Positions 17,156 through 26,718 of a stretch of DNA of 64,000 nt are shown piece by piece. The stretch's first letter is position 1, and each line of letters begins with the position of its first letter. Under the pieces are notes generated by a model. It had not been told where the DNA came from. It ran no database searches and was given only the letters and a program-made list of their open reading frames with translations. Both the position numbers and the translations under genes were made by a program. Origin of the DNA: Huiozyma naganishii CBS 8797. Taxonomy: Eukaryota > Ascomycota > Saccharomycetes > Saccharomycetales > Saccharomycetaceae. Location of the stretch: contig NC_035922.1 of assembly GCF_000348985.1 (NCBI RefSeq), forward strand, positions 1,226,778-1,290,777, read 5' to 3'.

Positions 17156-17746
17156 ATGACGACCATTGAACCGTTTGAGGCGACGGATCTTTTGTATTTG
17201 AACAATGTGAATCTGGATGCGCTGACGGAGAACTTCCCGCTGGAGTTTTATTTTGAGTACTTGATTTTGTGGCCGGACCTGTTCTTCAAGAGTGTCGAGT
17301 CGACTGTAGACTGCAAGATCAGCCGCGACAATATATCCGGGTACATGATGGCGAAGACCGAGGGGAAGCAGCAAGAGTGGCACAGCCACATCACGGCGGT
17401 CACAGTGGCTCCTGAATTCCGCAGGATCTCGCTCGCATCACGGCTGTGCAACACTCTGGAGTCCATCACAGACTCGAGTCCGCGGAACGTCAACTTCATC
17501 GACCTGTTTGTCAAATGTAACAACGCGCTCGCGGTAAGACTGTACGAGAAACTAGGGTACAGCGTCTACAGGAGAGTCGTAGGGTACTACAACGGACCCG
17601 ATGACCCGTACCCTGACAGCACCAAAACGATCAGCGATGAGAAGGACGCCTTCGACATGCGCAAAAGCATGGCCAGAGACAAGGGTAAAAGCACACGCAA
17701 GGATGGCAGATCGCAGAGGTGTCTACCACAGGACGTCAGGTTCTAA
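17156..17746 (+). CDS. NAT3: NAT3, catalytic subunit of N-terminal acetyltransferase B
   Basis: The 196-residue product matches Nat3 (195) nearly end to end, from MTTIEPFE to DVRF. NatB, with Mdm20, acetylates Met-Asp, Met-Glu and Met-Asn N-termini on nascent chains, including actin and tropomyosin. The GNAT fold shows HITAVTVAPEFRRISLA, where RRISLA is the acetyl-CoA loop, and LFVKCNNALAVRLYEKLGY. The ATG is chosen because the upstream in-frame start is GTG. The neighbours RPS23 and ANT1 agree with YPR131C. SCD6, which lies between NAT3 and ANT1 in S. cerevisiae, is missing here. Confidence 0.96.
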   Translation: MTTIEPFEATDLLYLNNVNLDALTENFPLEFYFEYLILWPDLFFKSVESTVDCKISRDNISGYMMAKTEGKQQEWHSHITAVTVAPEFRRISLASRLCNTLESITDSSPRNVNFIDLFVKCNNALAVRLYEKLGYSVYRRVVGYYNGPDDPYPDSTKTISDEKDAFDMRKSMARDKGKSTRKDGRSQRCLPQDVRF

Positions 17747-17901
17747 CTGTACACCAATTGAGTCAACGGATCTCACTGGCGGATAGAGAGTCAAGTTTCA
17801 AGGTTTAAAAAAGAGAAAAATAATAAAACAAGAGAATATCAAAAGTGCTTCAAGTTCTTCAGTGACCAGGGTCCAAAGGAGTCCAACACTCGCATACAGG
17901 T

Positions 17902-18876
17902 ATGGCTACGTTAGAATCAGCTATTGCTGGTGCGGTTTCCTCCGCTCTGGCTAATGCCGTGGTGTACCCTCTTGACCTCTCCAAAACGTTGATTCAGTCG
18001 CAGACCAGAAAGGAAACTGCTACAGAGTCACAGGGGAAGGGTCCTACAATTGCTCACCCAGAGAAGAAGTACCGTAACGTCATCGACTGCATGGTGGATA
18101 TCTTGAAACAGAAGGGGCCCAGGGGACTGTACCAGGGGTTGACCGCGTCTACCGTAGGCACTTTTGTCATGAACTTCTGCTATTTCTTCTGGTACACCCT
18201 TTTCAGGCAACGATACATCAATATGAAACTGAGGCAGAATCTCGTGTCGCATCGGAAACTGGCCTTGTCCACACTTGAGGAATTGGCCATTGGTGTAGTG
18301 GCAGCGGCCATGTCCCAGGTGTTCACTAGCCCCATCGCAGTGATAGCTACGAGACAACAGACTAGCCATGACCCGGAGCAGGCAAAGATGATCAATGTAA
18401 TCAAACAGGTTTACAAAGAGAGTAACGGTGATATAACGGCGTTCTGGAAGGGCCTAAAAGTTGGTCTGATGCTGACACTGAACCCATCGATCACGTACGC
18501 GTCGTACCAAAGACTCAAGAAAATACTGTTCCACAGAGGAGAGACTTCTGGAAGCGATACTTTGACTGTGTCGCAAAATTTTACGCTAGGTGTCATATCT
18601 AAAATGATTTCCACTTTGGCGACACAGCCGTTGATCGTCGCAAAGGCCTCGCTACAGAGAGCCGGGTCAAAATTTAAGACTTTCCAAGAGGTATTACTTC
18701 ACTACTACAAGGATGAGGGACTGCATGGACTTTGGAAAGGTGTTATACCGCAACTGGTGAAGGGTGTGCTTGTTCAAGGGTTGCTGTTTGCGTTCAGGGG
18801 TGAGTTGATCAAACTTATCAATAAACTGCTATTTTACAGCTCTCTGATCTCAAAACGGAAGATCAAAGCCGCGTAA
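17902..18876 (+). CDS. ANT1: ANT1, peroxisomal adenine nucleotide carrier
   Basis: This 324-residue mitochondrial-carrier-family protein matches S. cerevisiae Ant1 (328), which exchanges cytosolic ATP for AMP across the peroxisomal membrane to supply fatty-acid activation. Three carrier repeats are visible. The first signature is YPLDLSKTLIQSQ (about residues 22-34), the second is in TSPIAVIATRQQ (near 147) and the third is in TQPLIVAKASLQ (near 240). The last two deviate from the canonical PxD, as is usual for Ant1. It is divergent in role but adjacent to NAT3 and faces the second YPR127W-type gene, matching YPR127W-YPR128C. Confidence 0.93.
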   Translation: MATLESAIAGAVSSALANAVVYPLDLSKTLIQSQTRKETATESQGKGPTIAHPEKKYRNVIDCMVDILKQKGPRGLYQGLTASTVGTFVMNFCYFFWYTLFRQRYINMKLRQNLVSHRKLALSTLEELAIGVVAAAMSQVFTSPIAVIATRQQTSHDPEQAKMINVIKQVYKESNGDITAFWKGLKVGLMLTLNPSITYASYQRLKKILFHRGETSGSDTLTVSQNFTLGVISKMISTLATQPLIVAKASLQRAGSKFKTFQEVLLHYYKDEGLHGLWKGVIPQLVKGVLVQGLLFAFRGELIKLINKLLFYSSLISKRKIKAA

Positions 18877-19091
18877 ATGCAGAATGACTCTTTTTATTTG
18901 TTAATGACATACATATATAAAATAAATGACTAGTAGCATTTTTTTTTCGTTAACATGTGGGCTGTGTTAAGTAACCTTATGTATTTTTTCCCTTAATACA
19001 TACATACTTACCTAGCGATTTAAGTCTTGTTGTGTTTTCGGTTTCCAATACGGAGCAGACAAACGTTATAAACCAGAGAAATCCATTTCCA

Positions 19092-20153
19092 TTAAGCTTG
19101 CTCGTATCTGTCTCCCGAGGTGACAAATTCCTTCAAGTACTTGTTAATCATTTCGAATTCCGCTTCTGAAATTTGGACTTTAGCCTCATCGAAATTCTCT
19201 TCAACTCTGGAGACGCCAGAACCAGATGGGATTGGGATGAACCGGGTTCCAGGGAACTCTGGGTTATGGTTCCATTTCTTGATCCAGCCCAAAGCTACTT
19301 GTGGAAGCGAGATTCTTGACTCCTGAGGACGTTTGTTGATAATCTCATCCCGTAAGAACTCGGTCAGCTTCAAGTTCTGTTGTAACCATTCCCCATTGAA
19401 TCTCTTCATCGTCTTTCTGATGTCTCCCACAGGGATGTCATCATTGGATTTGATCTCCCCGGAAAGCAGACCTCTCCCCAATGGAGAGTAGCAGATGATG
19501 ATCAGTTCCAAGTCGCTACAGGCCTTGGCAACGCCGTCCTTTAGGATGTGCGTAGAGAACAAAGATAGTTCCACCTCCACACAAGTCAAATAAGGTCCAA
19601 AATCTTTGGCAATTGCTCTGATGTGTCCTTCGTTCACCTCGCTCAGCGAGATACCCCCAATTTTACCCTCGTCGACCATTTTAGCCAATGCTTCAAAGGA
19701 CTCCTTCGGATAGACCTCGCCAGCAGGGACAATTCCATTGTCCAATCTAGCAACTTCAAAGATGTCAATGTAACCACCAATTGCCTCGACAGAGTTGGAG
19801 ACACTGTCAAGAACGTCCTGGTACTTACCCTTTGAAAGGAACGTGTGAACATCTAGCGCACCTTTGCAACTGATAATAACGTGCTCTCTAAGAGTTGGGT
19901 TCTGCTTGAAGAAATCCCTCACGTATGTCAAGTTCATTCTGTCAGGCCCATAAAACTCACCGACGTTGAAGAAAGCCTTACACTTACTGGCAGTGGCGTA
20001 CTCGACAACTTTCTTCATCGCTGCGAAAGCCTTTTCCTGTGGGGCTGGTGTTGGTCTCCATGTCAAAGACATCAACCCGTAACCAGTGCTCACTTTGCTA
20101 AGCTCTGCTTTGATACTTTGAACGGAAGGAATAATTTTGGAAGTGGCTGCCAT
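19092..20153 (-). CDS. Aldo/keto reductase, YPR127W type, copy 2
   Basis: The 353-residue paralogue of the gene at 4657 shares most blocks (TGYGLMSLTW, FFNVGEFYGPD with Y69, IISCKGA with K97, CYSPLGRGLLSGEI, FIPIPSGSGVSRVEENFDEAK). Its neighbour ANT1 makes this the positional YPR127W orthologue. The role is reduction of pyridoxal or similar aldehydes with NADPH, inferred from the family. The ATG of MAATSK is used, because the upstream in-frame start is TTG. A TTCCGGTCCGGAA near-palindrome upstream (20557-20569) may bind a Zn-cluster factor but differs from the motif of copy 1, which suggests the two copies are controlled differently. Confidence 0.88.
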   Translation of the reverse strand: MAATSKIIPSVQSIKAELSKVSTGYGLMSLTWRPTPAPQEKAFAAMKKVVEYATASKCKAFFNVGEFYGPDRMNLTYVRDFFKQNPTLREHVIISCKGALDVHTFLSKGKYQDVLDSVSNSVEAIGGYIDIFEVARLDNGIVPAGEVYPKESFEALAKMVDEGKIGGISLSEVNEGHIRAIAKDFGPYLTCVEVELSLFSTHILKDGVAKACSDLELIIICYSPLGRGLLSGEIKSNDDIPVGDIRKTMKRFNGEWLQQNLKLTEFLRDEIINKRPQESRISLPQVALGWIKKWNHNPEFPGTRFIPIPSGSGVSRVEENFDEAKVQISEAEFEMINKYLKEFVTSGDRYEQA

Positions 20154-20810
20154 TTTGTAGTGTCTATGTGGTTTTCTTAGCAATATATAGTTGTTTGTGC
20201 TAGGTACAGTATTAAATAATACAATCTAAGCTACAGAATTTGAAAAAATCAAAATAAAATAGAAGATACTACAACGAACAGATCATTAAACTTCGAAATG
20301 AAACGAGCAACCATCCCATTTTATATCTCTTGGCTTCAGTATTTTCCTTAACGATCTTGCTTCGTAACCTCCAGGAGGCTTCGCTACGTCTGTGACAACC
20401 CGAGTGTCGATCCTTTCGAGAAATAAGGTTTGTTAGTGCATCCCTAAACTTTTCGGTAATTCCACCCGGACACCGCAGCCAAACGGCTCTTCCGCGGCGT
20501 GTTTTTCCGTCGGTCTCGAGGACTTTTCCCATATCCGCGTTACACCCGCTCGAATATTCCGGTCCGGAAGAACCAAGCGACAATAAATATGTTGATCCCC
20601 ACGGGAATAACAGTCGGTGAAGTGACAAGAATGTGGGCCATGGAATAAGGGGGTTCTCCGCTTACTAAAGTTGTGAAGTTGGGTGTGGAGCAGTTAATTT
20701 GTCCTTGAGTGGGTGTATTACGCCAACGGAAATAAAGCGTGTGTATCCACCAGTATACAAAATACATCACTACAAAATTCACGTAATACTGACATGTCGG
20801 CTGAGATTTC

Positions 20811-20838
20811 TAATCTGAGATTTCTAATCTTGTCGCTA
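20811..20838. repeat. 14-bp tandem duplication
   Basis: CTGAGATTTCTAAT occurs twice, head to tail, upstream of the second reductase gene. It is a perfect duplication and could be a slippage product or an insertion footprint. Confidence 0.7.
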
Positions 20839-21307
20839 TTCCCGATTGTCTGGATCACGAAGAAACGGTCAAGGTACCTGATTCCGCATTTTTTCCAAAT
20901 ACGCTCAAACAAGTATGGATTTGTAATATGCACTATTGTACGCACTGCCGCATAAGCATGGAAAATATAGGCTGTTGTACATATTTAACCACAGCAGACC
21001 TTGGTTAACACAGAAATTGTGTATGTTGAACATCAAGTTAATTCCAAAGTTTGCAACCTTTATAGAATCATCCGCCTCATTCTCTTAATATCGCAGCTAA
21101 TTTATCACTCTACGCTCTTAATCTCCAACTTTAAAAGCTGTCAATTCGGTAAACTGCTTTCACCGGCAAATCTTGAACATCGGTTTGAATTTTACCACAT
21201 GAAACCAAAATTTGGTGGTAACATTGTCGACTTCGTGGGAGAAGTGGTTTATACCAGCCTAAACATTGTTGAACGAACGTTAGATCCAGAACATAGAGGA
21301 CTTAATG

Positions 21308-21865
21308 TTGTACGTTGCAGATGAAATTCCATTGGACGCTAGATTTGCGAAAATGGGACGCAAAACAAATATCCCATCTAGAGAATATTTTATAATTGGA
21401 AAGGACCGTACTACAAAGAAGGAAGTACTAGTACAACAGTACTTTTGTATTAAATGCCCATGCAACAAATGCTACCGTGCAAGGACAAGCAAAACTTTGA
21501 AACCAGGCTAGTGTTTTAAACGTCCATGTCCTCAATGTAAGAGCAAAAGAGGACGCTATTAATAACGATAAGGAGTCTTGTTTAAAGAACAATTGACCAC
21601 ACGTACTAAGCGATGACAAGGACGAACAAAAGATTTATTGGATATCGGAAACTATATATATAACCGTCAATCGTTACCGATAATGGTTCACGAACTTGTT
21701 AACAAAATAATCAAGGACATGTTACAAAGTCTGAATGTCAAATACAATCAATCATTAGTGTATAACTCAAGAAGTTTGTTTCTTCCTTTATATAGAGAGG
21801 ACAGACAATTGATCATGCTGGATATAGAAAATGAATATGATAAGGGGGATAAGATATCATCATAG
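21308..21865 (+). pseudogene. Decayed hAT-type transposase fragments (tentative)
   Basis: Two open segments lie in one direction about 130 bases apart. The first (21308-21510) has SREYFIIGKDRTTKK followed by CIKCPCNKC, like the aromatic and cysteine part of a BED zinc finger. The second (21638-21865) reads IYNRQSLPIMVHELVNK then DMLQSLNVKYN, like the conserved hAT stretch (LPF..VE...F..ML..LNP.Y). Order and spacing match hAT proteins, and related elements (Rover, Roamer) are known in Saccharomycetaceae. Stops separate the pieces and no C-terminal dimerisation domain is evident, so this would be a fossil. The call is from pattern memory only. Confidence 0.4.
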
Positions 21866-22335
21866 GCATAAACAGGACACACACTTGATAAAAGACACAA
21901 ATGTTAACGAGACAAATAACGATGCCACAAGTGTGGAAGTATCCACCACAGTGAGAAAGTGAAAAATCACACCATTGACTCTGAGCAAATTCTCGCGTAT
22001 ATAAAGCCTAACTACATCGAATGAATTGATCCTTCTATCTGTGACAATATAGAAGAGATCATCGAACCATATACTTATACATTAAGTATATACCAGAAGT
22101 CATACCTGAACTAAAACATCTCTTTACTCTACTACAATGAATAGCCACGGCGAATAAGACCCTATTCAACAGATCACTGTTGAACTCATATATATAGCTT
22201 AGAGTTTACTCAAAACATTAATTATCATCAGCGCTATCTTACAAAATATGTGATGTAGTAACACCTACATCATGACATAAATAATAATTAGATCATTACC
22301 GTGCTCGGCGCTAACGTTACGTAGACATTGAGCGA

Positions 22336-22359
22336 GCGAGTGGACGACGTTCCACTCGC
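22336..22359. repeat. 9-bp inverted repeat next to a TATA box
   Basis: GCGAGTGGA and TCCACTCGC are separated by 6 bases. A TATATAAA follows a few bases later and an AATAAA about 60 bases further. The layout recalls an LTR with U3, R and U5, but I could not find paired LTR ends. Confidence 0.4.
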
Positions 22360-23453
22360 ACGTATATAAACCGGTATGTACGTATGTACTCGATTGTATG
22401 TTGGTGTTCTCTAATAAAGAGACCAAATATTAATTATGATCGAAGCTCTCAAAGCATCTTATCAGTATGCGATTATTCCCTAGCGTACCTTCTAATTTAG
22501 ACATTGTCTTTGATGTTTCCTATCTTATTAGAGTTCTTGCCCATACAGATGTGGGGAAAAATATATATAAAGACGTATATAATTTGGGAATATCTGTGAT
22601 AAGATTCTCGAGAGAAACGAGCTATGTCGTGAGTATTTATACAATTTATTCCTCAAAGAATCAATTGTCTATTTCACGACGCCTAATATTTTTTACCTCG
22701 CGTAATGTCGGCAAAGATCAAAATATTTCGTCTTCTATTGTAATTGATATTTTGTTTGTCCGCTTCTTATGCACAGACAAACAGACGTACGGTTAGACGT
22801 CGGTGGGTGTTAAACGTCAATTGCAGCATTTAACCCACTAACAACCTGATTGTAGATTAGGTATTTATGATTGTAGTTTCTAATCACAAATCCAACAAAT
22901 TATCGAGTGACTAGTTCCATCAGTGGGTTATGTATATACGATTGTACTTTGTCACAAAATTGTAAGATATGCTATTCTTACCTATGAATTGTTTATATAA
23001 TAAGTGTTGTTCTTCTTATTTCTAATCCAGAATATAACTTCTTTCCAACTCCATTTCAAATCTGGCAAGGCCTTGCCCTTTTTATACTTTTTATTTCTGA
23101 ATGGCTCCTAGAATTCTCCAGAAGGTTCTTTCTCTTTCCTGATCTCCTTGCTTTCACTTTTGCGTTACTACTGTGTCCTTAACCTTTTGGTCTCTATCAT
23201 TTTGGAGACTAATATCTTATTGAGGTGCAGTCACCTTTCGACGTGCTAATCTTTATCTCGAGGCGCACGGCCACGGTAAACTGATTAAGGTAAGGTTACC
23301 TTCTTCTAGTCTGCTCTCCGTCGAGCTCTCTAGTTAATGTCCACAATGCTTTGTGATCATGGGATGTCTTGCGTCCAGGACATTGGACCGCATTTCCGGG
23401 TTACGTGTGTCGTATTATAAGTCTCATATATAACACAAAAATAAAAGTTTTGA

Positions 23454-23527
23454 GACTTCGTGGCCAAGCTGGTTAAGGCGTGCGACTGTTAATCGCAAGA
23501 TCGTGAGTTCAATCCTCACCGAGGTCG
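23454..23527 (+). tRNA. tRNA-Asn (GTT)
   Basis: This intron-less 74-base gene has anticodon loop CTGTTAA (anticodon GTT). The A box is TGGCCAAGCTGG and the B box is in GAGTTCAATCC. The acceptor stem pairs GACTTCG with the 3' GAGGTCG end, including G-U pairs. It is nearly identical to S. cerevisiae tRNA-Asn through the D and anticodon arms. A run of seven Ts just downstream (23531-23537) provides the Pol III terminator. Confidence 0.96.
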
Positions 23528-23530
23528 AAT

Positions 23531-23537
23531 TTTTTTG
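23531..23537 (+). terminator. Pol III T-run terminator of tRNA-Asn
   Basis: Seven Ts begin a few bases after the tRNA 3' end, the standard RNA polymerase III stop signal. Confidence 0.8.
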
Positions 23538-23748
23538 TCCTCTTGTTACCGGGACCATATTTTTTTGGCTTGAAGATACTCCCCCAAGCCCATAAACTCG
23601 CTAACACGAGCACTAAAATAAAGTTGAGAATAGTATTACTTGCGATATCTATCATGTTGTAACGTAAAAAGGTTTTTGGACGAAAATGTCATTAAATAGG
23701 AGTTGATGAAGGGTGAGTGGACTAGTAAAGCTCGAGAAACGGTCTTGT

Positions 23749-25200
23749 TTATGCTTGTGCCTTGTTTGGATTGGAAAAAGTACCGTTCTTCTCCAAAACG
23801 TCATGAATATTATTTGCTGCTGAGTTCGTGGATCCAGTGGTTGTTGATTCGCGGTCCTCGTCGCCGTGGCTGTGCGTTTCCCCAGAATGCCTGTTGTCTG
23901 TATCGACCCCCCACTCGTAGTAATCCCTTCTTACTTCGACGTAGTCGTATGCAAATTCGCCGATCTGGTCCTCGTCGAGCCCCCTTGCCTCGGCCTCCTC
24001 ATCGACGCGAAGTTGCATGTAGGGGAGTCTTTCGAGGACGATGCAGATTATTGAGGTCACTACGGCGGTGTATGCTGTGACGACCGCTATATATGCGATC
24101 TGTTTGTACATCTGTTTCCAATTCTTCGTGACCCACCCGCCGTCGTGTTCCGTGGACCCGTCCATTCCGATGACCCAGTCTGCGGCGAACATCGCGTTGA
24201 AGAGCAGTCCCACGATCCCTGCGATCCCGTGCTCCGCCAGCAGATCCATCGAGTCGTCCACTTTCAAGTAGTACTTGATCTTTGTCGCGAAATTACAAAC
24301 GACACCAGCGACGATCCCCTGTATCAGGGACCCGTAGAGTGTGATGCACCCGGAGGACGGCGTTGCCGCCACAAGACCACAGATGATCCCTGAACATAGC
24401 CCGACGGTGGACCATTTGCGTTCGGACCTGAAGTCGAGAATACACCAAGTCATCCCCCCTGTGACTGCGCTGATATTTGTGTTGAAGAAAGCGTAAGCGG
24501 ACCGCAGATTGGGGGAAAGAGAGGATCCAGCGTTGAACAGCAACCACCCAAACCACAGAATCCCCGTGCCCAGAGTGACCATCGACACGTTATGTGGACG
24601 GAAGTTAATCAGTAGGTTTTCCCTCCTGCGCCCCAGAAAATAGGAGTAAACGAACCCGCCGACAGCACTAACGATCTCTAGGAACCCGCCTGCCCAGTCT
24701 AGCACCCCCCACTGGTTACACCACCCACCGGAGGACCAAATCCAGTAACAGATCGGACAGTACACGATCGTGGCAAATATGAAGATGAATATCATGTGCG
24801 GGAGCAATTTCCCACGTTCTGCAGTGGCCCCCGAGACAATACTCATTGTAACACACATAAACATCATTTGGAACCCTGCAAAGGCGACTTCAGGGTACTT
24901 ATCGTCCTCACTGACCTTCCCGTAGACGTTCCTAAACCCAAACGAGGTCAAATCTCCTATAAACTTGTTATTTGGGGCTGTCTTCGAGAACGCCAGCGAG
25001 TAGCCCCAGAAGTACCACTGCAACATGGCCACGAGCGTGGCCATGAGGACCACCCATATGAGCGACAGCGCAGACTTCCTCCTCGCCAACCCGGAGTACA
25101 GAAACCCTAGCCCAGGGACCATGAAAAACACAAGAGCAGCAGCGACCACCATGAACCCGATGGTGGCCTCATCGTACGTCTCCGTCCAGACGTAAACCAT
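23749..25200 (-). CDS. MEP3: Ammonium permease, Mep1/Mep3 type
   Basis: This 483-residue Amt/Mep/Rh transporter has about eleven membrane helices and the signature PGLGFLYSGLARRKSA. At the first twin-histidine position it has Glu (GGFLEIVSAVGGF), the trait separating Mep1/Mep3 low-affinity carriers from Mep2. The second His is in LAEHGIAG. The cytosolic C-terminus carries the conserved DEDQIGEFAYDYVEVRRDYYEWGVD regulatory stretch. I start at the ATG of MVYVWTETYDEAT, because the upstream in-frame codon is GTG. It lies beside LOA1 as YPR138C (MEP3) does. MEP1 is the duplicated sister, so the symbol is positional. GATAA sites upstream fit nitrogen catabolite repression. Confidence 0.92.
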   Translation of the reverse strand: MVYVWTETYDEATIGFMVVAAALVFFMVPGLGFLYSGLARRKSALSLIWVVLMATLVAMLQWYFWGYSLAFSKTAPNNKFIGDLTSFGFRNVYGKVSEDDKYPEVAFAGFQMMFMCVTMSIVSGATAERGKLLPHMIFIFIFATIVYCPICYWIWSSGGWCNQWGVLDWAGGFLEIVSAVGGFVYSYFLGRRRENLLINFRPHNVSMVTLGTGILWFGWLLFNAGSSLSPNLRSAYAFFNTNISAVTGGMTWCILDFRSERKWSTVGLCSGIICGLVAATPSSGCITLYGSLIQGIVAGVVCNFATKIKYYLKVDDSMDLLAEHGIAGIVGLLFNAMFAADWVIGMDGSTEHDGGWVTKNWKQMYKQIAYIAVVTAYTAVVTSIICIVLERLPYMQLRVDEEAEARGLDEDQIGEFAYDYVEVRRDYYEWGVDTDNRHSGETHSHGDEDRESTTTGSTNSAANNIHDVLEKNGTFSNPNKAQA

Positions 25201-25617
25201 ACCCGACTGGAAATGCACAAAAGAGGCTACTGTATCTGGGAATCTCTCGACTGAGAATTAGAGGTGAGACGGCTCCAACGTATAAATATAAAAATTCAAC
25301 GTATACACTGGTCGTCGAGAGAAGCCATCGCAAAATACCGTGGGAGCCCCTACTCCCACAGCGAGTGCAGCTGCATTCTGGGTCGCCCGCAGAGGGTGAG
25401 TCGACGGCGCAAATGTGCGCTCTGCGGAGACGGCGCCGCAGAGATCCCGCGGGGCGGGGGAGACCCAGAGCTCTTTTCTTTTTGCGGCCGGATCTGGCAG
25501 AAATCGCTATCGCGCGGGCAGGCACGCAGGCGGGCGCCCGATTGGGCAGGCGCCCGCAGCGATAACGATCTTGGCGGTGATTGGCCAGCGATAAGCCGGG
25601 CCCGCCCGGGAGATGCA
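25201..25617. other. GC-rich upstream region of the ammonium permease gene
   Basis: This 417-base region lies between the MEP start and the likely LOA1 stop. It is far richer in G+C than most intergenic DNA here. It includes GATAAC (25561-25566), GATAAG (25590-25595) and a GATAG-type core near 25508, and contains no gene. Confidence 0.6.
25561..25595 (+). promoter_or_regulatory. GATAA pair, candidate Gln3/Gat1 sites
   Basis: GATAAC and GATAAG lie 29 bases apart about 360-395 bases upstream of the permease ATG. In S. cerevisiae the MEP genes are activated through GATA sites when good nitrogen sources are scarce. The motif is short, but its location in front of a classic target is supportive. 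Confidence 0.5.
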
Positions 25618-26545
25618 TCACCGGGCGGCGCTGTACGCGGCGCAGAAGCGAGTCTTCGCCGCGGCGCCCAGATCGTCTGCGACGAGCGTGAAGCGGTCGC
25701 CGCCGTTCAGAGCGACGCGCAGGGTGTCGCTCGGGACGGCCGTGGCGGCGGCGGAGCCCGCCTGGAAGTGCGCCTTCACGCGGAGGCGCCCAGCAGCAGC
25801 AGCCGGGTGCGAGCGCTCGGAGGGAGACCTGCAGCGGCGTCGTCGCAGCCCGCGGGAAGGAGACCCGCAGGGGCACCAGTGCTGCGGGCGAGCCTGGCTC
25901 CCCGCCGGGCTGGCCCGCCGGACTGAGCAGCTCGTGGAGGGAGCCCGCAAAGGGCAGCACGGTCTTCCCGTTCGAGCACGTGCCCTCCGGGAACGCGAAC
26001 AGCGGGCCGCGCTGTTGCGGCTGCTGCTGCTGCTGCTGCTGGGCCACGTGACCGGGCCACGCTCGGCCGAACCGCCGCGCGTGGAGGGACCCCGCGCACG
26101 TGAGCCGGAAGAACTCCCATGCGGTGAGCACGCGCCAGGCGGAGGGGGCGCCCGGCTGTGTGTCAGGGACGAGGAACTGAGGGGTGCCTCCGCCGCTTAG
26201 CAGCGAACACACGAGGCTGTCCAGTGCACTGGTCCAATTGACCACGTAGATCTTGTCGTCCCCGGCACGCGGCCAGGGGAACCGGGACAGATCGCTCCGG
26301 CGAACTCCATCCGCACGCACGTCCAATTGCATCCCAAACAGGAACGAAGTGGTCCAGCGCAACACACGAGGGCGGATCATGGGGATCAATATCGCGGCGA
26401 CAAGTAGGGGCAAGGTAAGCACGAGTTTAACAAGAAACACGGTCCATAGACCGATTTTCGTCACTGTACTTGCCCTGCGTGACGGGACGGGGAAAAAGGG
26501 TCCGATCCCGGTTCCTTTGTCTCTATAATTCGTATACTTTTCCAT
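25618..26545 (-). CDS. LOA1: LOA1, lysophosphatidic acid acyltransferase, GC-rich with an apparent frameshift
   Basis: The N-terminus MEKYTNYRDKGTGIGPF matches Loa1/Vps66 (300 residues in S. cerevisiae), an acyltransferase of ER and lipid droplets that uses oleoyl-CoA. Also visible are a membrane helix (about residues 32-50), VNWTSALDS in place of the NHxxxxD box, and FPEGTCSNGKTVLPF. After LQVSLRALA the frame fails. The conserved end (SDTLRVALNGGDRFTLV to the stop at 25618) is in the next frame, as if one base were extra near 25805-25820. The gene is extremely GC-rich, unlike its neighbours, and carries a Gln run from CTG repeats (near 26021-26040) that is absent from the yeast protein. Frameshift by sequencing error in GC-rich DNA or true decay are both open. 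Confidence 0.82.
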
Positions 26546-26718
26546 CGGGGGGGCAGAGAATTGCAACTAGATCCTTATAGCTGCACCACTTGTAGTTGCA
26601 CAACTCTTAAAGTGTTGATGCCGGCTAACTTATAATTTTTCACTTTTTAAACTTTATACATCGGAAATCCCTTCATACACGACTGATCCTTCAAAGTTGA
26701 CACACCCCACAAAGACCG

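Larger units (their letters stand above)
20154..23453. other. 3.3-kb gene-poor region with decayed mobile-element fragments
   Basis: No intact gene is visible. The stretch is A/T-rich. It contains a 14-bp tandem duplication at 20811-20838 (CTGAGATTTCTAAT twice), two hAT-like coding fragments (21308-21865), and short inverted repeats at 22251-22272 and 22336-22359. The latter is followed by a TATATAAA box and an AATAAA, giving an LTR-like look. Near 22810-22850 a GTGGGTGTTAAA/TTTAACCCAC pair occurs. The region ends at tRNA-Asn, a usual landing site for yeast retroelements. The rest shows nothing I recognise. Confidence 0.6.

Noticed and set aside
22251..22272. a1/alpha2-like operator TGATGT...ACATCA
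   Set aside because: The half-sites are right but the spacing is two bases longer than the known site, and no haploid-specific gene is adjacent.
22467..22796. 109-codon frame after the LTR-like segment
   Set aside because: It opens at an ATG, but I recognise no motif in it and its composition is A/T-driven; it may be part of a decayed element but cannot be called a gene.
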